Shown: one piece after another, positions 13,001-24,622 of the stretch
Numbering within the stretch: position 1 is the stretch's first letter
How the letters are laid out: each line of letters begins with the position of its first letter
From: Micropterus salmoides
Taxonomy: Eukaryota > Chordata > Actinopteri > Centrarchiformes > Centrarchidae
Assembly (NCBI RefSeq): GCF_014851395.1
Contig: NW_024044459.1
Span: 19,788,664 to 19,852,663, forward strand
Reading direction: 5' to 3'
DNA: 64,000 bases
Made by a program: the position numbers and the translations under genes
Notes under the pieces: model-generated
Databases searched by the model: none
What the model saw: the letters and a program-made list of their open reading frames with translations, nothing else
Told to the model about the DNA's origin: nothing

Positions 13001-15412
13001 AGGGAGGGAGGGAGGGAGGGAGGGAGTGACAGGAAGACAGATTGCTGCCCATTCTGAAACATGACATCCTAATCGGTATGCATGTTAATTAAGAGACTTT
13101 ATTGAAATGTTTCTTGTGACCAGAGAAATTGAAGGCTTAATGAATTGAATGTTCGCCTTATGTGCATGCAAGGAGATTTGTGCATGCGCGTGTGTGTGTG
13201 CGCGCACGTGCAGTGAAGTGCCTAGCAATAAGCAAAAACCCTTAAAGACTCACATTCAAATTTGTTGTTCATGTCAGTATTTCCTCATACATTTTTATTT
13301 CCACCTCTTGCAGACTTGTTTCCCTTAATATTCTCCTCCAAATGGTTGGGTTGAAAGTGGTTTAGTATCTGAGTGAGCTCCGCATTTGGTTTCATTTGGC
13401 TCACTCTGCTATTTTTTATTTATTTTATGTTTCTTTATCCCAGCAGGGATTTGGTGGTGACACTTGTGAACAGGCTTCACTGACATTCGGAAAATATATT
13501 ATATATTATTATATATCCACCATATGCTCTGAGTCAAGGCAGCATGGCAAGTTCTGTGTGTGTACGCGTGAGCAGGCATGTGAGCGTTTGCACATGTGCT
13601 CTGAGATAGAAACACAAACACTTAAATGACTCAGAAGATTCAGTGTCGGGAGTATCCAAAGTCAGATTTTAATGAACACTTCCCTAGAGTTCTCACAGTT
13701 TTTCTGCCTTTAGTTACATAAAACTTTTGTACAGATTCATAAAATGTATATGACAGTCTTACGTGGCTCTTCTTTAATAGCAGGGGTTAAGGGTTATGAT
13801 TTAAGACACTTTCAAACAGCTGTGAGTGTGTGTGTGTGTGTGTTATCAAATTAAATCCACTGTAACACCATGTCACTTCTGTCAGGGACAGGCACTCACT
13901 TGTAAAATTATCAATTTACCTGATATCCCAGTTTGAATTTGTTTCATAAACATACAGATAGGAGAGGAAAATGACAGATCTTTGAACTTGTGGATAATAA
14001 TGTCATTAACTTGTAAGAAGATCATGCTCTGTCATTCTTCTACATGAGGACAATATCACATGCCTTTGTCATCCCTAACATACACGGAGAAGATAGTCAA
14101 GAACCACTTACCCATCGTTGTGTTGGAATAACAAATTTTCTCTCTGAATGGTCAAGTCCACAGAATGTGCCTTCATGGCTTCATTGACCTTCAGAAGTCA
14201 CAAAAGAGCGGATTTTAACACTCGCACCATTGTTTACCCCCAGCCTTTGTTTCCAATGCAAGAACCACAGTGGCTTCTACTGGCTTCCTCGATCAATTCC
14301 CAAATATCAAGGAGATTTGTCTTAGGTGAACTGTGATATTAGCAAGCTCCTCAAGGTTTCGGACCCTGAGAGGGACTGGCAGGTGTGTCAAGGATAGTCC
14401 CCCACTGAGTTAATCCAAGGCAAGCGAATGCAGTACTGACTACATAAAGGTTTCAGCGGTTCCAGAAGGAGAGAAGAGTTGATTCTATTGGCTCTGTGCT
14501 GTCTTTGTGCAGCTTTAAGATGAGTCTGTCAAGTTCTACTATCAATTGCCATGTGCCAGAAATCTGTTCTAATGTGGGGTTCGAGGAGAGATTGGTTTTC
14601 AACAACCCTCTGCTGAAACATTTCCTACAGGGAGTGAGGTGCCAGCATCCAGTGATAAGTGAAGTTGCTGGTGGTTCCTTTTCAAATGAGCTGTTAAAGC
14701 TGTTGGGCAGTGTCTTTTTTTTATTTATTTTTTTAGCTTTTATCAATTCTTTCATTGTGCCTGCAGCCACTGTCAAATACCTATGAGCACCAGTGCATTT
14801 TCTTAAGAGCCTGCTGTCCTTTTTGTGCAACCACCTCATGACACTTTAAAAGAGAAGTTCTACATTTGTCAGCTTCCCTTTTCTTTGTATACATTAACTT
14901 TACTGAGTTTTCATTAACTGACCAGTTGCAGTAGAGAGTGGGGAGTTTTAGAAAGCAAAAAAGAGACTACTTTTTGAAAGCACATTATCTAACCATTGAA
15001 TCTTACTGGTAACATTTAACTCATGGTATAGAAATCTTCTTTTAAGATGTGCATGACTGATCTGGTGAAGTGTTACCTCAGATCATAGGGCTCTGCCTTT
15101 GTTTTTTCTCAACGGTCTGCTAGTTTGGGAACTGGAGACTGGATTATGCTCTGACAACTACGCCGTTTGCTCAAGGGAGGAGCTCGGAGTAAACTGCTTT
15201 TATTAAATTACTTTTTTACTTTAGTTTTTGGGATTACAACGTTGATTTATCTTCACTCGAGCTTCTCAGCAGCTAGATTCCGTGCACATCCAGTTCCAGT
15301 GTTGTTAGCATCGTTTGGCACTACTTCATATTTATATAAAAACCGGACAAAACTGGACATTGCCTGGAGAAAAGAAAGCGAGCAGGTTGAACTACCAGGT
15401 GAGTTCAGAAAA
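8328..15412. other. intronic DNA, mostly featureless
   Basis: No coding region is supported; several short overlapping ORFs on both strands lack family motifs. Seen: a GC-rich hairpin-like stretch near 9761-9783 (tctgtgggg/cccacaga), a short tandem duplication near 10665-10693 (atctttttaccagt twice), TG tracts at 12946-12998 and 13825-13843, and a mixed CG/TG tract near 13185-13212. The block at about 11120-11330 is GC-richer and repeat-like, but I could not place it. Confidence 0.55.
12946..13026. repeat. compound (TG)n(GGGA)n microsatellite
   Basis: About 52 bp of TG repeat passes directly into about seven GGGA units. The G-triplet run could form a G-quadruplex on the + strand. Confidence 0.95.
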
Positions 15413-15425
15413 CATGTGTATGTAA

Positions 15426-15581
15426 TCCAACGAAGGTTAAAATCAAGGGCAACTGGACTTGGTTGAAGATACTGGAAGACGTTTCGTCCCTCATCCAAAG
15501 GACTTCTTCAGTTCTGACTGACTGGCAGGGAAACTCAGCTATTTAACCTCAGTGGGGTCGTTGGTCCGGGTCATCAATACC
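15426..15581. repeat. left inverted arm of Penelope-like element
   Basis: This 156 bp arm is the reverse complement of 16054-16209 with 153 matches. It begins TCCAACGAAGG and ends GGGTCATCAATACC. Confidence 0.95.
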
Positions 15582-15590
15582 GCTGGTTCG

Positions 15591-16058
15591 TTAGTGTTCC
15601 TTGTTGCTGTGACGACAGTCGTTACAGTCGTTAAGACTACCTGTGGCCAAGACTGAACAACCATCGTTGGTATCTTCACCTGAGGCCAATAGGTTACGTT
15701 TGTTGAGTTTCCTGGGAAGTGATGAAAGGACAGCATTGTAAGATGGGGATAAGTGGTGGCGTAGACCCCCTCCTCTGTTCAATGACGGCTTCTCGACCCT
15801 GATGTAGATGGCTTCCTTGACACCTCTTTCAAACCATCCATCTTCTCTGTCTAAAATGTGCACCTGGTGGTCCTCAAACGAGTGTCCTCTGTCCTTCAGA
15901 TGTAAGTAGACTGCAGAGTCTTGACCTGAGGAGTTGGCCCTTCTGTGTTGAGCCATGCGTTTGTGTAGTGGTTGTTTAGTCTCCCCAATATACAGGTCTG
16001 TGCATTCCTCACTGCACTGGGCCGCATACACTAGATTGCTTTTCTTGTGTTTGGGTAT
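15591..16058 (-). pseudogene. GIY-YIG endonuclease domain of Penelope-like element (fragment)
   Basis: This open frame encodes the endonuclease (EN) domain that nicks target DNA during Penelope retrotransposition. Counted from the GTG at 16031, the 146 residues show C6-x3-C10, the YIG motif as LYIGET (13-18), Arg25, His29, His50 and a Glu at 73 in RGVKEAIYI. These are the landmarks of GIY-YIG nucleases: Tyr/Gly motif, catalytic Arg and metal-binding Glu. The frame stays open upstream of 16031 (IPKHKKSNLVY) into the inverted arm, so GTG is not a real start; in an intact element this sequence continues from the reverse transcriptase. There is no RT, no promoter and no proper N-terminus, so it should be inactive. 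A host gene is unlikely given the terminal repeats and target duplication. Confidence 0.88.
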
Positions 16059-16209
16059 CGATGACCCGGGCCAACGACCCCACTGAGGTTAAATAGCTGA
16101 GTTTCCCTGCCAGTCAGTCAGAACTGAAGAAGCCCTTTGGATGAGGGACGAAACGTCTTCCAGTATCTTCAACCAAGTCCAGTTGCCCTTGATTTTAACC
16201 TTCGTTGGA
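16054..16209. repeat. right inverted arm of Penelope-like element
   Basis: Inverted partner of 15426-15581. Its inner edge overlaps the upstream part of the endonuclease frame (GGGTCATCGATACC on the minus strand), which places the truncation/inversion junction here. Confidence 0.95.
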
Positions 16210-16260
16210 TAACTATGACCTGGATGACTGAGAATCTTCATAGACATCATGTGTATGTAA

Positions 16261-17836
16261 CTTTATTCCAGCTATCGTTGTACTTTACTGTGACCAGGTT
16301 AGCATAGCATAGCACTGAACAATCCAAACTCCATTCAGAAAACAAACATTTTAGAAGTTGTTGTCCTGCTGTCTTGCTGACAGACCTGACAAAGCATGAA
16401 TTCATATGTTTAACAAATCTGCATCATATTGTAGTTATTTCGGCTCAGTTTGATCCGTTTAATGCTACTTAATCACAGCAAAATGTTTACTTTGGGTTCA
16501 TACAGCTGTAGTAATGGCGGGTTGTGTTTATTCACGTTATTGCGTTGTGTGTGAACACTCCAGGGATGTCCAGCGATAAAACCCCCGCGAGGAAAGCGTT
16601 GCGTGGATTAAATTCGCGTTTGGTCTGAATGCACAGTAACAACAGCAATTTACTTTTTTCTTGTCCTAGACAGTATGTTAGACAGTAAGTACAGTTTGTT
16701 TGGGTTGATCACTAACTTTAAATAGTTCTAAATGTTATTTTGTAATGAATACATTGAACAAGATAGTATATTCTCTACCATTTTGTAAATAAAGACCCAC
16801 ATCTAACATGCTAAATTATATCCTCCGTTAACAAACATTTGCGCTAATGGATGTAATTAGTAGCATCCCTATAGTGAATTACCTGACATTTTGTCTTTTC
16901 AAGGACTCTTTCATGGACAGCCCATCGGCCAGGTTACATGCCTGCAGCAGATGGAGGACATGGGGGATGGTGACTGACAGACCAGGGGCAGGGTGACAAA
17001 CAAGCTCAATCCTCTGCACTGGCTATTGATTTCAGCTCAGAGGTCTCTGCATGATATGGCAGCAGTCAGGGTCGGCCAGCCACCAAAACTAGAGCTAGCA
17101 GGCTATTAGCCTGGAAAGGGAGATGCGGAAGAAGACAATATTACCATCATGGCCAGTCAGAATTGGGGATATGATACGTGCAGTGCAAGTTTACGATGCC
17201 ATGCCTACAAGAAACAGTGCAGAAGACACAGAGGAATCTCACCGTGTTGTCCCCACAATTCTTTCTGACTGCTATTTTGTGTCATCACTCAATTTTTATT
17301 TTTTTTTTTAACAGTTATTGAATTTCTCTCAGAGATTTTGTACTTTGAATGACAACTTGATTGTACTGCTTGAATTCACTCCAGTTGCTTAAGAGTCATG
17401 ATGATAGAATATTTATATTTTCACATTAAAATTTTTAGAATACAGTTGACAGTAATGTGATTTGACATGGAAAGCTTACATTGCTGGAATTTGGTCAATG
17501 ACCAGTGTCTCCCCATTTTCTTGCATGATTAACTTCACATGGTGCCAGGAAGAACAACTGTATGTGGTTACTTAGATGGCAGCAGATTTTTGCTAGATTT
17601 AATTGCTTCTTTTTTTTTCCATAACTCATTTTTTCATGGAAAGTGTGAGCTGTTCCAAAGGGTAGAGCAGAGGCAGAGTGTTAAAACCAGAGGGGTTAGC
17701 TGTCCCTCTGTATGATAAGGCCTCTTTCTTTTTTCCCTGCCCAACCAGGTATCTTATTTGGCTTGAAGTTACTACCCTAGCATGGTGATAAAACTTTGTC
17801 TCAGTTAACTACAACAAACACACTGTGGATTGTTTA
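16261..17836. other. intronic DNA between two transposons
   Basis: No gene is recognised. A CG-containing stretch at about 16560-16640 stands out from its AT-rich surroundings and may be an old repeat fragment, but no termini were found. Confidence 0.5.
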
Positions 17837-19456
17837 GTTGGGTGCTGTGGCGGTTTTGGGGGGGGGGGGGGCAACAGGGGCCAGTGCCCCTGTAACACAG
17901 CCCTTGGACCCCCCTATGGCCCCCCTCTGAACGAAAAGTCTTCAGGAGCCCTAATGAATTAGTGGCCGCCGGCCCCATCCGGCCCCGAAGCAATCTTCAT
18001 GTGGCCTAGCACATAATCTAATATAGCCTATATGACAACAAAAGTACATTACATGTATCGTGTATGAAAGTATCTAAAGAGTGAGCTACTGTATATCATT
18101 CCTTCTCATCTCTGTTGAGTTTCACATGCGCTGTACCGCTCACCGCCAATCAAGGCTCAACACTAGCCTACTGTCCGACCTGCAGCCTCTCCGCTCCCCT
18201 CCACTCCGCACACGTACGCGAACACACGGAGCGAAGTCGGCCAGCTGATCAGTGGTCATTGATGACTCCTCTCGTTAGTTAAGTACATGGTTCAATAAAA
18301 ACTTAGCGAGTAAAAAGCCACTACTTTACCAACACACCTGTTTAATAAGAATAATATGCAAAACGCGATGTTTTAATCTGCTCAGTCTCTCATCTACTGC
18401 AGCTGTGTTTAGGTTTTACACAAGCACAGCGCTAGCTCAGCTAATAGCTTATTGTTAAAAACAAGCTGAAGTGAAAGCTGTCTGTCTTTAGTAACTGTTC
18501 AGCTTAGTTTGCCAGTAGCCTACCTTAAAATATGGCACATTTTAAACTCAGCTGCTGGCTGAGACAGACCCTCCTCTCTTCCAGCAGCAGCAGAGGGAGG
18601 AGGACAGGAGGGACTGAGTTGTTAATAATTTCTAAACTTCACACAGTATGTTGATCTCAGGAATATATAATATTTATTTCACTGACATGTTAAATTTGTT
18701 TCCAGTGAAATATTAGTGGCTTTGCTGTTGTAAATCCTGTTGCTGCTATAGAAACAACATTTAGTTGAAAAAAAAAAATGCAATTATTTAGTAAATAATA
18801 GGACTGATAAGAGCATCGATAAAGAACTGAACCAGTAAGGATTACCAATACAAGTGTGTCAATAAAATCTTAATGATTCCAACTCCTGAGAAAGTGTCCG
18901 GCCCATCTCTGTGTCCTGGTTTTAAAATCCGGCCCAATTGAACCTGTAATTTAATAGCCCTGGTCTAAAGTAATCATAGTAATGTGTCTTCTTGCAATGA
19001 AATTAAACTGAATGCAGCATTGTAGACAATATTTTGTCTTTGTAATTCATATTTCCATTGCATGGATAGCCTTTGGATATTGCTGGAAATTGTTTTGAGT
19101 CCCCCTCCTTAAAGGGTAAATTATTATCATAACAATTTAATAATGCATTGCATTTAAACAGAACTTTTCATACAAAAAAAGCGATAACAGTAGCCTACTG
19201 GAATAACAGGAATGTTTTGTTATTTATAATGTAATTTAATAAATATATAACTAAGTTACTGAAAAGATTCTGTTACTGAAACAAATAACTGTAGGTTACT
19301 GAAACATACTAAAACATTCTTATACAAGACATTCTGAAAGCTTGAAGTTTGCCTTTGTCTCGTTTGTCCCAGTTTGAATGTGCCCCTCTGACAAAACAAC
19401 TGACCCCAATCTGGCCCCCTCAATAAAATTGGTCTAGAACCGCCACTGGTTGGGTG
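17837..19456. mobile_element. non-autonomous hAT element with perfect 8 bp duplication
   Basis: The body 17845-19448 (1604 bp) is flanked by identical GTTGGGTG at 17837-17844 and 19449-19456. The left end CTGTGGCGGTTTT and the reverse complement of the right end CAGTGGCGGTTCT agree at 11 of 13 positions. An 8 bp duplication and a short CAGTGGCGG-type inverted repeat define hAT transposons. No transposase frame is present, so it depends on a helper. The left subterminal region carries a 14 bp G run and short G/C-rich inverted words; the right subterminal region carries 'ctgaccccaatctggccccc'. Part of the interior (about 18900-18962) looks like the end of another hAT copy. Confidence 0.88.
18890..18962. 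repeat. possible terminus of a second, older hAT copy nested in the first
   Basis: Read on the minus strand, this starts CAGGGCTATTAAATTACAGG and continues with GGGCCGGATTTTAAAACC. CAGGGCTATT is a common hAT terminus. I could not find the matching left end or a duplicated GTCTAAAG on the other side, so it may be a solo end or part of the parent element. Confidence 0.35.
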
Positions 19457-21018
19457 TAAACCTGTGCCTTGTAACGGATATGCCCCACACCGGTGGTGGT
19501 GATTAATACATCACAGCAAAACCCTGAACACTGAGGCTTTATTTTGTGTTTTGGCTCTTGTCAGGAATGAGATTTTGACAACGAATTTAGAAAATATATT
19601 TATACATGTATATATGATGTTTGCATGGATCCGTGACAGTGCCGTCTCGCTCGATTTGGTTCTTCCTTGCGCCCCTAATGACTAATGGTGAGTGAGTTCC
19701 AATGTAAACATGTGGAGGCCAGGCCATGTGGACAAACCAATCTGGCCTGTTATGTCGATTTGCCTGAGGTAGCCTGACGCTAGCTATCTGCAGCCTATGG
19801 TGGATGGGATTTCATGTCTTACTTTCCTCTACCTCCTCTACCTGGCAAGACACCTAGCTCTAAACAGCATCAAAGACAACACTGGTGCCCTTAGAGTTTT
19901 CATTTGATTTGTAGAACTCGTTATAGAGCCTTGTGTTTTTTAACATGCGGCCCTCTCATTACCTTCAGTTGCCCGCCACTGCTTTGATCTGTGACAATGT
20001 ACCGTTACCGCTCTGTGCTGCTGCTGCTGCAGCAGCATATTTCTCAAATAGGCATATTAGTGCTGAAAGTACATCTGTAGTTTTGATTAAGGTGGAGATG
20101 GTTGAAATGTCCTCTGCTCAAAGCCAGGCCAACATCTTGCACCTTGTTAGTGAATGGATGCTTGGTGCACAGCATCTCTGGTGGATTTTCTTATGTGAAG
20201 CCAGTTTATCTGTTGTGTATCTTAAACCCTTCAGAAATGCTGTTAAATAAACCCTGGACTCGGGCAATAGTTCACTATTTTATGGAAGTGACCAGTGGGC
20301 TGATGAGATGCAATTGGATTGCATATCTGAAACACTGATGGTAGCGTTATTTTATGGAAGCTGTTTTTACTGTGCCTTGGACCTTTGCCAGATTGGTGTC
20401 TTAATGTAGGGAGTTACAGTCCTCTGGACTCAAGTTATATGTCCTTGTTCAAAGGAGTTGAAGGGGTCAGCTTTTTATATACTTTAATGATGAACGGCTA
20501 AAAAAAGTGAAAAGGCGAATTCCTATACTCTTTGATGTATGGGGTTGTTTGTGATGCACAAAGTCCAATTTAATCAAAAGTGGTTGTATTTTACATTAAA
20601 AGCTGACATGGATCAGCTGGTTTTTAAACAAATTAGATGCTGGCCTCATCTGAAATGTGTGCTGGACAGTCTTGGAAATGTGCTTTACGCCGGTATAAGC
20701 ATCTACTGCATAAATTAATGGGCCTTGAATGTTTCCCTCCACAAGTAAATGAATTTCCACGTTCCAAGTATAGCTTTGTCATACAGGCATTACAAGCTCT
20801 GTGATAGAAAAAGATTGGAAATTTGCTTACACGTATAAAGCCCCATTTTCACAGTTGCCTTAAGTTAGACTATATAACTGAAAATCTGCAAGAATGAGAA
20901 GTGATGTTGATCTTCTTAAAATGTGTGAAATACATGTGTGTATACTGTAAAATACACACTGTAACAATACTATGGTAAATCTCAAAACACAGTGTGGGAC
21001 TTTAGTAAGTGCAGCCTT
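19457..21018. other. intronic DNA, nothing recognised
   Basis: No exon, RNA gene or bounded repeat was identified. A short (CTG)n-like run (gctgctgctgctgcagcagc) lies near 20017-20036 and gives an Ala-rich chance ORF. Confidence 0.55.
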
Positions 21019-22759
21019 CTATCAATTAGGGGTGGGAAAAATAGTTGATTCTGAGATGCATCGTGATGCGGATGTGGAAGATTATGAATCGATTAACAAA
21101 TGTCTAAAAATCGATTATTAAATGTTAATTGATAACGTTGTATGTTGACGGAACGCAAAAAGTGTTTCGCGGAAGTGCAGCGCCAGGACAGTATGTGGAG
21201 CGCACAACAGAGAGACCACCTTTGTTCCTGAATAACCACCGTACTAAAATGTCACACAATCATTAATATCAATGCGCAAGTAATGCTTTTTATCTCGCAC
21301 ACCACGAGCATGGTGACACTCCCTCGACAAAATTCTTCCATTAGGAACACCCTGCAATATCGTCAAAGCACACGTCAGTTCTGCAGTGTGTTACCCTGGT
21401 AACATAAACACCTCGGATACCCGCCGCTACTGTGGACATTTACTGAAATTAAATATTAAATATCTGTTAAAACAAACTGATACAATTACAAAACTTATAT
21501 TTCCATAACTTCTTCTGTTTATATTCAATTAAAATGTACGTAACTTGTGAATGAATGTGATTGGATTAATTTACAAGATATGCAGCATCATTCTTAAAAA
21601 GATTCATATGAGCATTGTTGTTTTTAGGCAACCTAACCTCTGAAATAATCATATAAATAATGATAACATTAGTTACAACGACAATAATTACAGATAGGCT
21701 ATACAAACTCTGTGGTCTGCTCTATTGTTAGCTCCAGAATTGGGAAACCTTTCTTGTCAACTTCCTGCGAACTGATGAACCGTTTTTCCCTTCTTCCCTA
21801 CACAGTTCACAGTGCCCTTTGAAGTGAACATGTTGTGCTCCCTGTGGTTTGGAATCTCACTTAAAATGGCCGAATACCCTGTGCAGTCCACTTAGCAGGG
21901 AACTACAGGGCGATCGGAACGCACCCTTAGTCTGGTAGTAAACGTGCAGTGTAGGTCACAGTGTGTCCGTTAATAAAAGTCTGTAGTTTCCCCAACGGCT
22001 GGAAAAGTGAAGGTTGTTGGCGCTAGCTAACATCTCCCCTGTACAAGGCCTGCTCTCTGTCCCCCACACCAGACTCCGGACATTAGGGACAGAGCCTTCA
22101 GCGTCACAGCCTCCACCCTCTGGAACTCATCCCCACAGAGGTCCGAAATGCTCCCTGTCTGGACACTTTCACAAATCTACTAAAAACCCAGCTCTTTACC
22201 AAGGCATTCACTCCGGAATGACTTTTTGCTGTTCTGTCACGGTAACTATGTGTAAAGGGTCATTGGGTCCTTTGAAAGGCGCTAAAAATATTTATTTATT
22301 TATGTAACGTTAGCTAAATTAGAAACAAAGTAATATTATTTTATCGGCTGTACGTCAGGACTAACTAACCTACTAGTCAAGGGTTGAGAATATCTGGTAC
22401 AAGCTTAGACTAAACTGGTGTACAGCTCTGTCCTGTACACATACTGTACAACCTGATTATTATTTTTCAGTTTTCAGAGGAGTGACAACTGGTTGTTAAA
22501 GAACTGAGGGACCATGGAGCCGAGGTTAATAAAGTAAATTAGGGATGCAAAGTATAGTACAGTATAGTCCTTTTAAGCTAATTAGGATATGTTTCTTTTT
22601 GATTTTAATGCGCAAATTAAATGCTTAGTAATTATCCCGTGATCCTGTAGAGAAAAAAATCATCAAGATGCATCGATAATCATTTTATAATCGAATCCCA
22701 GCCCTCTGAATCGTAATCGAATCGTGACGTGCCCAGAGATTCCCACCCCTACTGTCAAT
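21019..22759. mobile_element. hAT-like element with TAGGGGTGGGAA termini
   Basis: The body 21027-22751 (1725 bp) begins TAGGGGTGGGAA and ends in its exact 12 bp reverse complement (TTCCCACCCCTA). The flanks are CTATCAAT (21019-21026) and CTGTCAAT (22752-22759), an 8 bp duplication with one change. Both subterminal regions carry repeated GATTC/ATCGATT words and GATGCATC. This end type with an 8 bp duplication fits a hAT-related fish element. No transposase is visible. A LINE fragment is inserted at 22031-22307. Confidence 0.78.
22031..22307 (+). mobile_element. L2-type LINE 3' fragment nested in hAT
   Basis: The + strand encodes, in one frame from about 22079, RDRAFSVTASTLWNSSPQR. This is the conserved C-terminal stretch found after the reverse transcriptase in L2/CR1-related LINEs (usually ...GDRAFSVAAPTLWNSLP...). 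It then runs to a 3' tail with 'gggtcctttgaaaggcgcta' and an AT-rich end, the familiar L2-type tail. Near-identical 10-mers CGCTAGCTAA (22021-22030) and CGTTAGCTAA (22308-22317) flank it and look like a target duplication. The frame breaks at a stop after SQIY, so it is a dead, severely 5'-truncated copy. Confidence 0.75.
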
Positions 22760-24487
22760 GATGGCAGCCTACTATAATTAAACACAGGAATGATGAGAGT
22801 CAATATGCTACCCCTGCTTACATTATGAGACAGAACTCACTAGAGCCAGGCTTGCCACCGTGTCACACACATAAAAACCCACATGAATGTGCTCACATAA
22901 AGATACACTCTGCTTTATTTAATCTTGACCATGACATAGTCCATGGGTATCTTGACTAATGCTTGCTGTGAAAGCCTGATTGCTTGTCAGGTTAATTCAG
23001 TTATCCCCGTGAGTTTTTTCATATAGAAAAAAGCCCGTAATTTCTGTATTCTTTGTTGTGTAGTTTGTTTTTACTGTTATCTGGGATTGTCGCACCATCT
23101 CTTGCTATAAACGGAGAACAGGGAGACAGCAATAGACAGGGGAAGATGAGCTGAAAGAAAAAACTGGTGGGTTGCATCTGAGAATAGGTTTTGCAATAAA
23201 GAAAAATGCCAGAATGACAACCTGTGATGTTGGGGAAAATAGGAGCTGGAAAATCCTGACAGTAAGACAATGGTTTTCTGTTGCTTCTGTTGCTACAATG
23301 TGGAGGGAGCGAAAAAGAACCCAAGTTACAAGATTGTAGATGGCAGCATAGTGGACATATGACGAGTTACAGTAGCAGCACAGCACCAGGGCATCATGCT
23401 TTTACGATGGAGTCACAGTATTCAGTGAGCCAGTCCATTTTTCACAGGGACGAATTGCTCCTGACAGTTCAATGGCTAGGCCAACATTTCGCAAAATGTA
23501 AAAGGTCTGCCGCAAATGAGGTCTGACCTTATCAATAGCTGGGACCCATCCATCTGAAGGCAGACCCCTTGTCGCCTTGTGCAACAAGGCTGCTTACCTT
23601 CCCCCTTCTCCCTTCACTGCTGCCTTCAATCGCTGAATTGCTCACTCGCTGCCGTAAGGTTCACTGTGCCTATGCACGTTTCTCTCTGTATCTGTGGGCA
23701 AATGGCCCTTTCTGTCTTGGACTGTGAATTGGTCTCCATCTGGTTGTTTGTTTATCCATCCGTCACTTGCAATATCTCAGCCGCCATTCCCTGGATTTTG
23801 ATTGCATGTGACAGAAAGATGCCTCCACTTTGATCGGGCAGTTTCACAATTGCATTGATTGCTGAAAGGGATGGTGGGCACCAGATACTTTTTTTCCCCC
23901 TGGGATACAAACAGTATCTTAAAAACCTGTCCGATGTTGTCAAAATTATGGGAATGAATGTCTTTTCAATCCCTGGAGAAGGGGTATGGTTAAGAACCAG
24001 TTAACCACATAATAATATTTCTGAATTTATAATTTTTTGCAACTTATGACTCTTCTCAATGAAAGTCACCCTGGCCTTACTTGGCATATACCACCTTATT
24101 CTAAACTGTATCTATCATGACTTGGTAGCAGTCCTGTCTTTTGTCCCTCATCAGGACCAGGTTTTACCCACTTTCATTTCATTATTCTTTTCCTGTTTTC
24201 TTTCCTGCCATTGTTCCTTGCACATTGTTCCTGTGTGATTCAGTTTACCATCACCTCCATCGTGCACAATCACACTGGAGTGTTGCAGTACTTCTACATG
24301 TGTGCATGTGAGCTCATTCTTGATGAATTATTCATGATTGTCAGGGGACTAACAACAATGGTATCTGGAACTCTTTGTAGCTAAAAAACTGAAACATAAA
24401 AGTCACTGCATTATATTGCCATTAATATAGTCTACTGAAAGACTCAGTAGTGAATCAGGTTGTTATAGACGCAATATATTTCTGAGA
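22760..24487. other. intronic DNA, nothing firm
   Basis: No gene is seen. The stretch around 23745-23890 ('cgtcacttgcaatatctcag' and following) has a repeat-like feel, but no termini were found. Confidence 0.5.
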
Positions 24488-24622
24488 GGCCCTGCGATGG
24501 ACTGGCGACCTGTCCAGGGTGTACCCCGCCTTTCGCCCGCTGTACGCTGGGATTGGCTCCAGCCCCCCGCGACGCTGTACACAGGATAAGCGGTTGACGA
24601 TGGATGGATGGATGGATGGATA
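24488..24622 (+). mobile_element. non-LTR retrotransposon 3' tail ending in (GGAT)n
   Basis: The segment reads CCCTGCGATGGACTGGCGAC..., passes CTGGGATTGGCTCCAGCC and GGATAAGCGG, and ends in about six GGAT units (24598-24622). This is the very common 3' end of a teleost LINE or LINE-dependent SINE group whose copies end in a tetranucleotide repeat (RTE-type by recollection). It is a 135 bp tail without coding capacity. No convincing target duplication was seen. Confidence 0.8.

Larger units (their letters stand above)
15413..16260 (-). mobile_element. Neptune-like Penelope element, 5'-truncated, with inverted pLTR arms
   Basis: The insertion 15426-16247 (822 bp) is bounded by a 13 bp direct repeat CATGTGTATGTAA at 15413-15425 and 16248-16260, a clear target-site duplication. 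Inside, 15426-15581 and 16054-16209 are inverted copies of one 156 bp sequence differing at three positions, all transitions. Between them lies an antisense reading frame for the GIY-YIG endonuclease that follows the reverse transcriptase in Penelope-like elements. The reverse transcriptase is missing, so the copy is 5'-truncated (5' is at the high-coordinate side). Outside the right arm is a further 38 bp tail (16210-16247). Pseudo-LTRs in direct or inverted order are known for Penelope-like elements. High arm identity and an intact duplication suggest a fairly young insertion. Confidence 0.9.

Noticed and set aside
14453..14839. 128-codon minus-strand ORF
   Set aside because: No known motif; Lys-rich part comes from an A/T run; the antisense frame is also open.
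15167..15466. 99-codon ORF running into the left arm of the Penelope element
   Set aside because: Crosses the target duplication and the arm; no motif.
17845..19448. hAT transposase gene
   Set aside because: No long frame or hAT dimerisation-domain motif inside the element.
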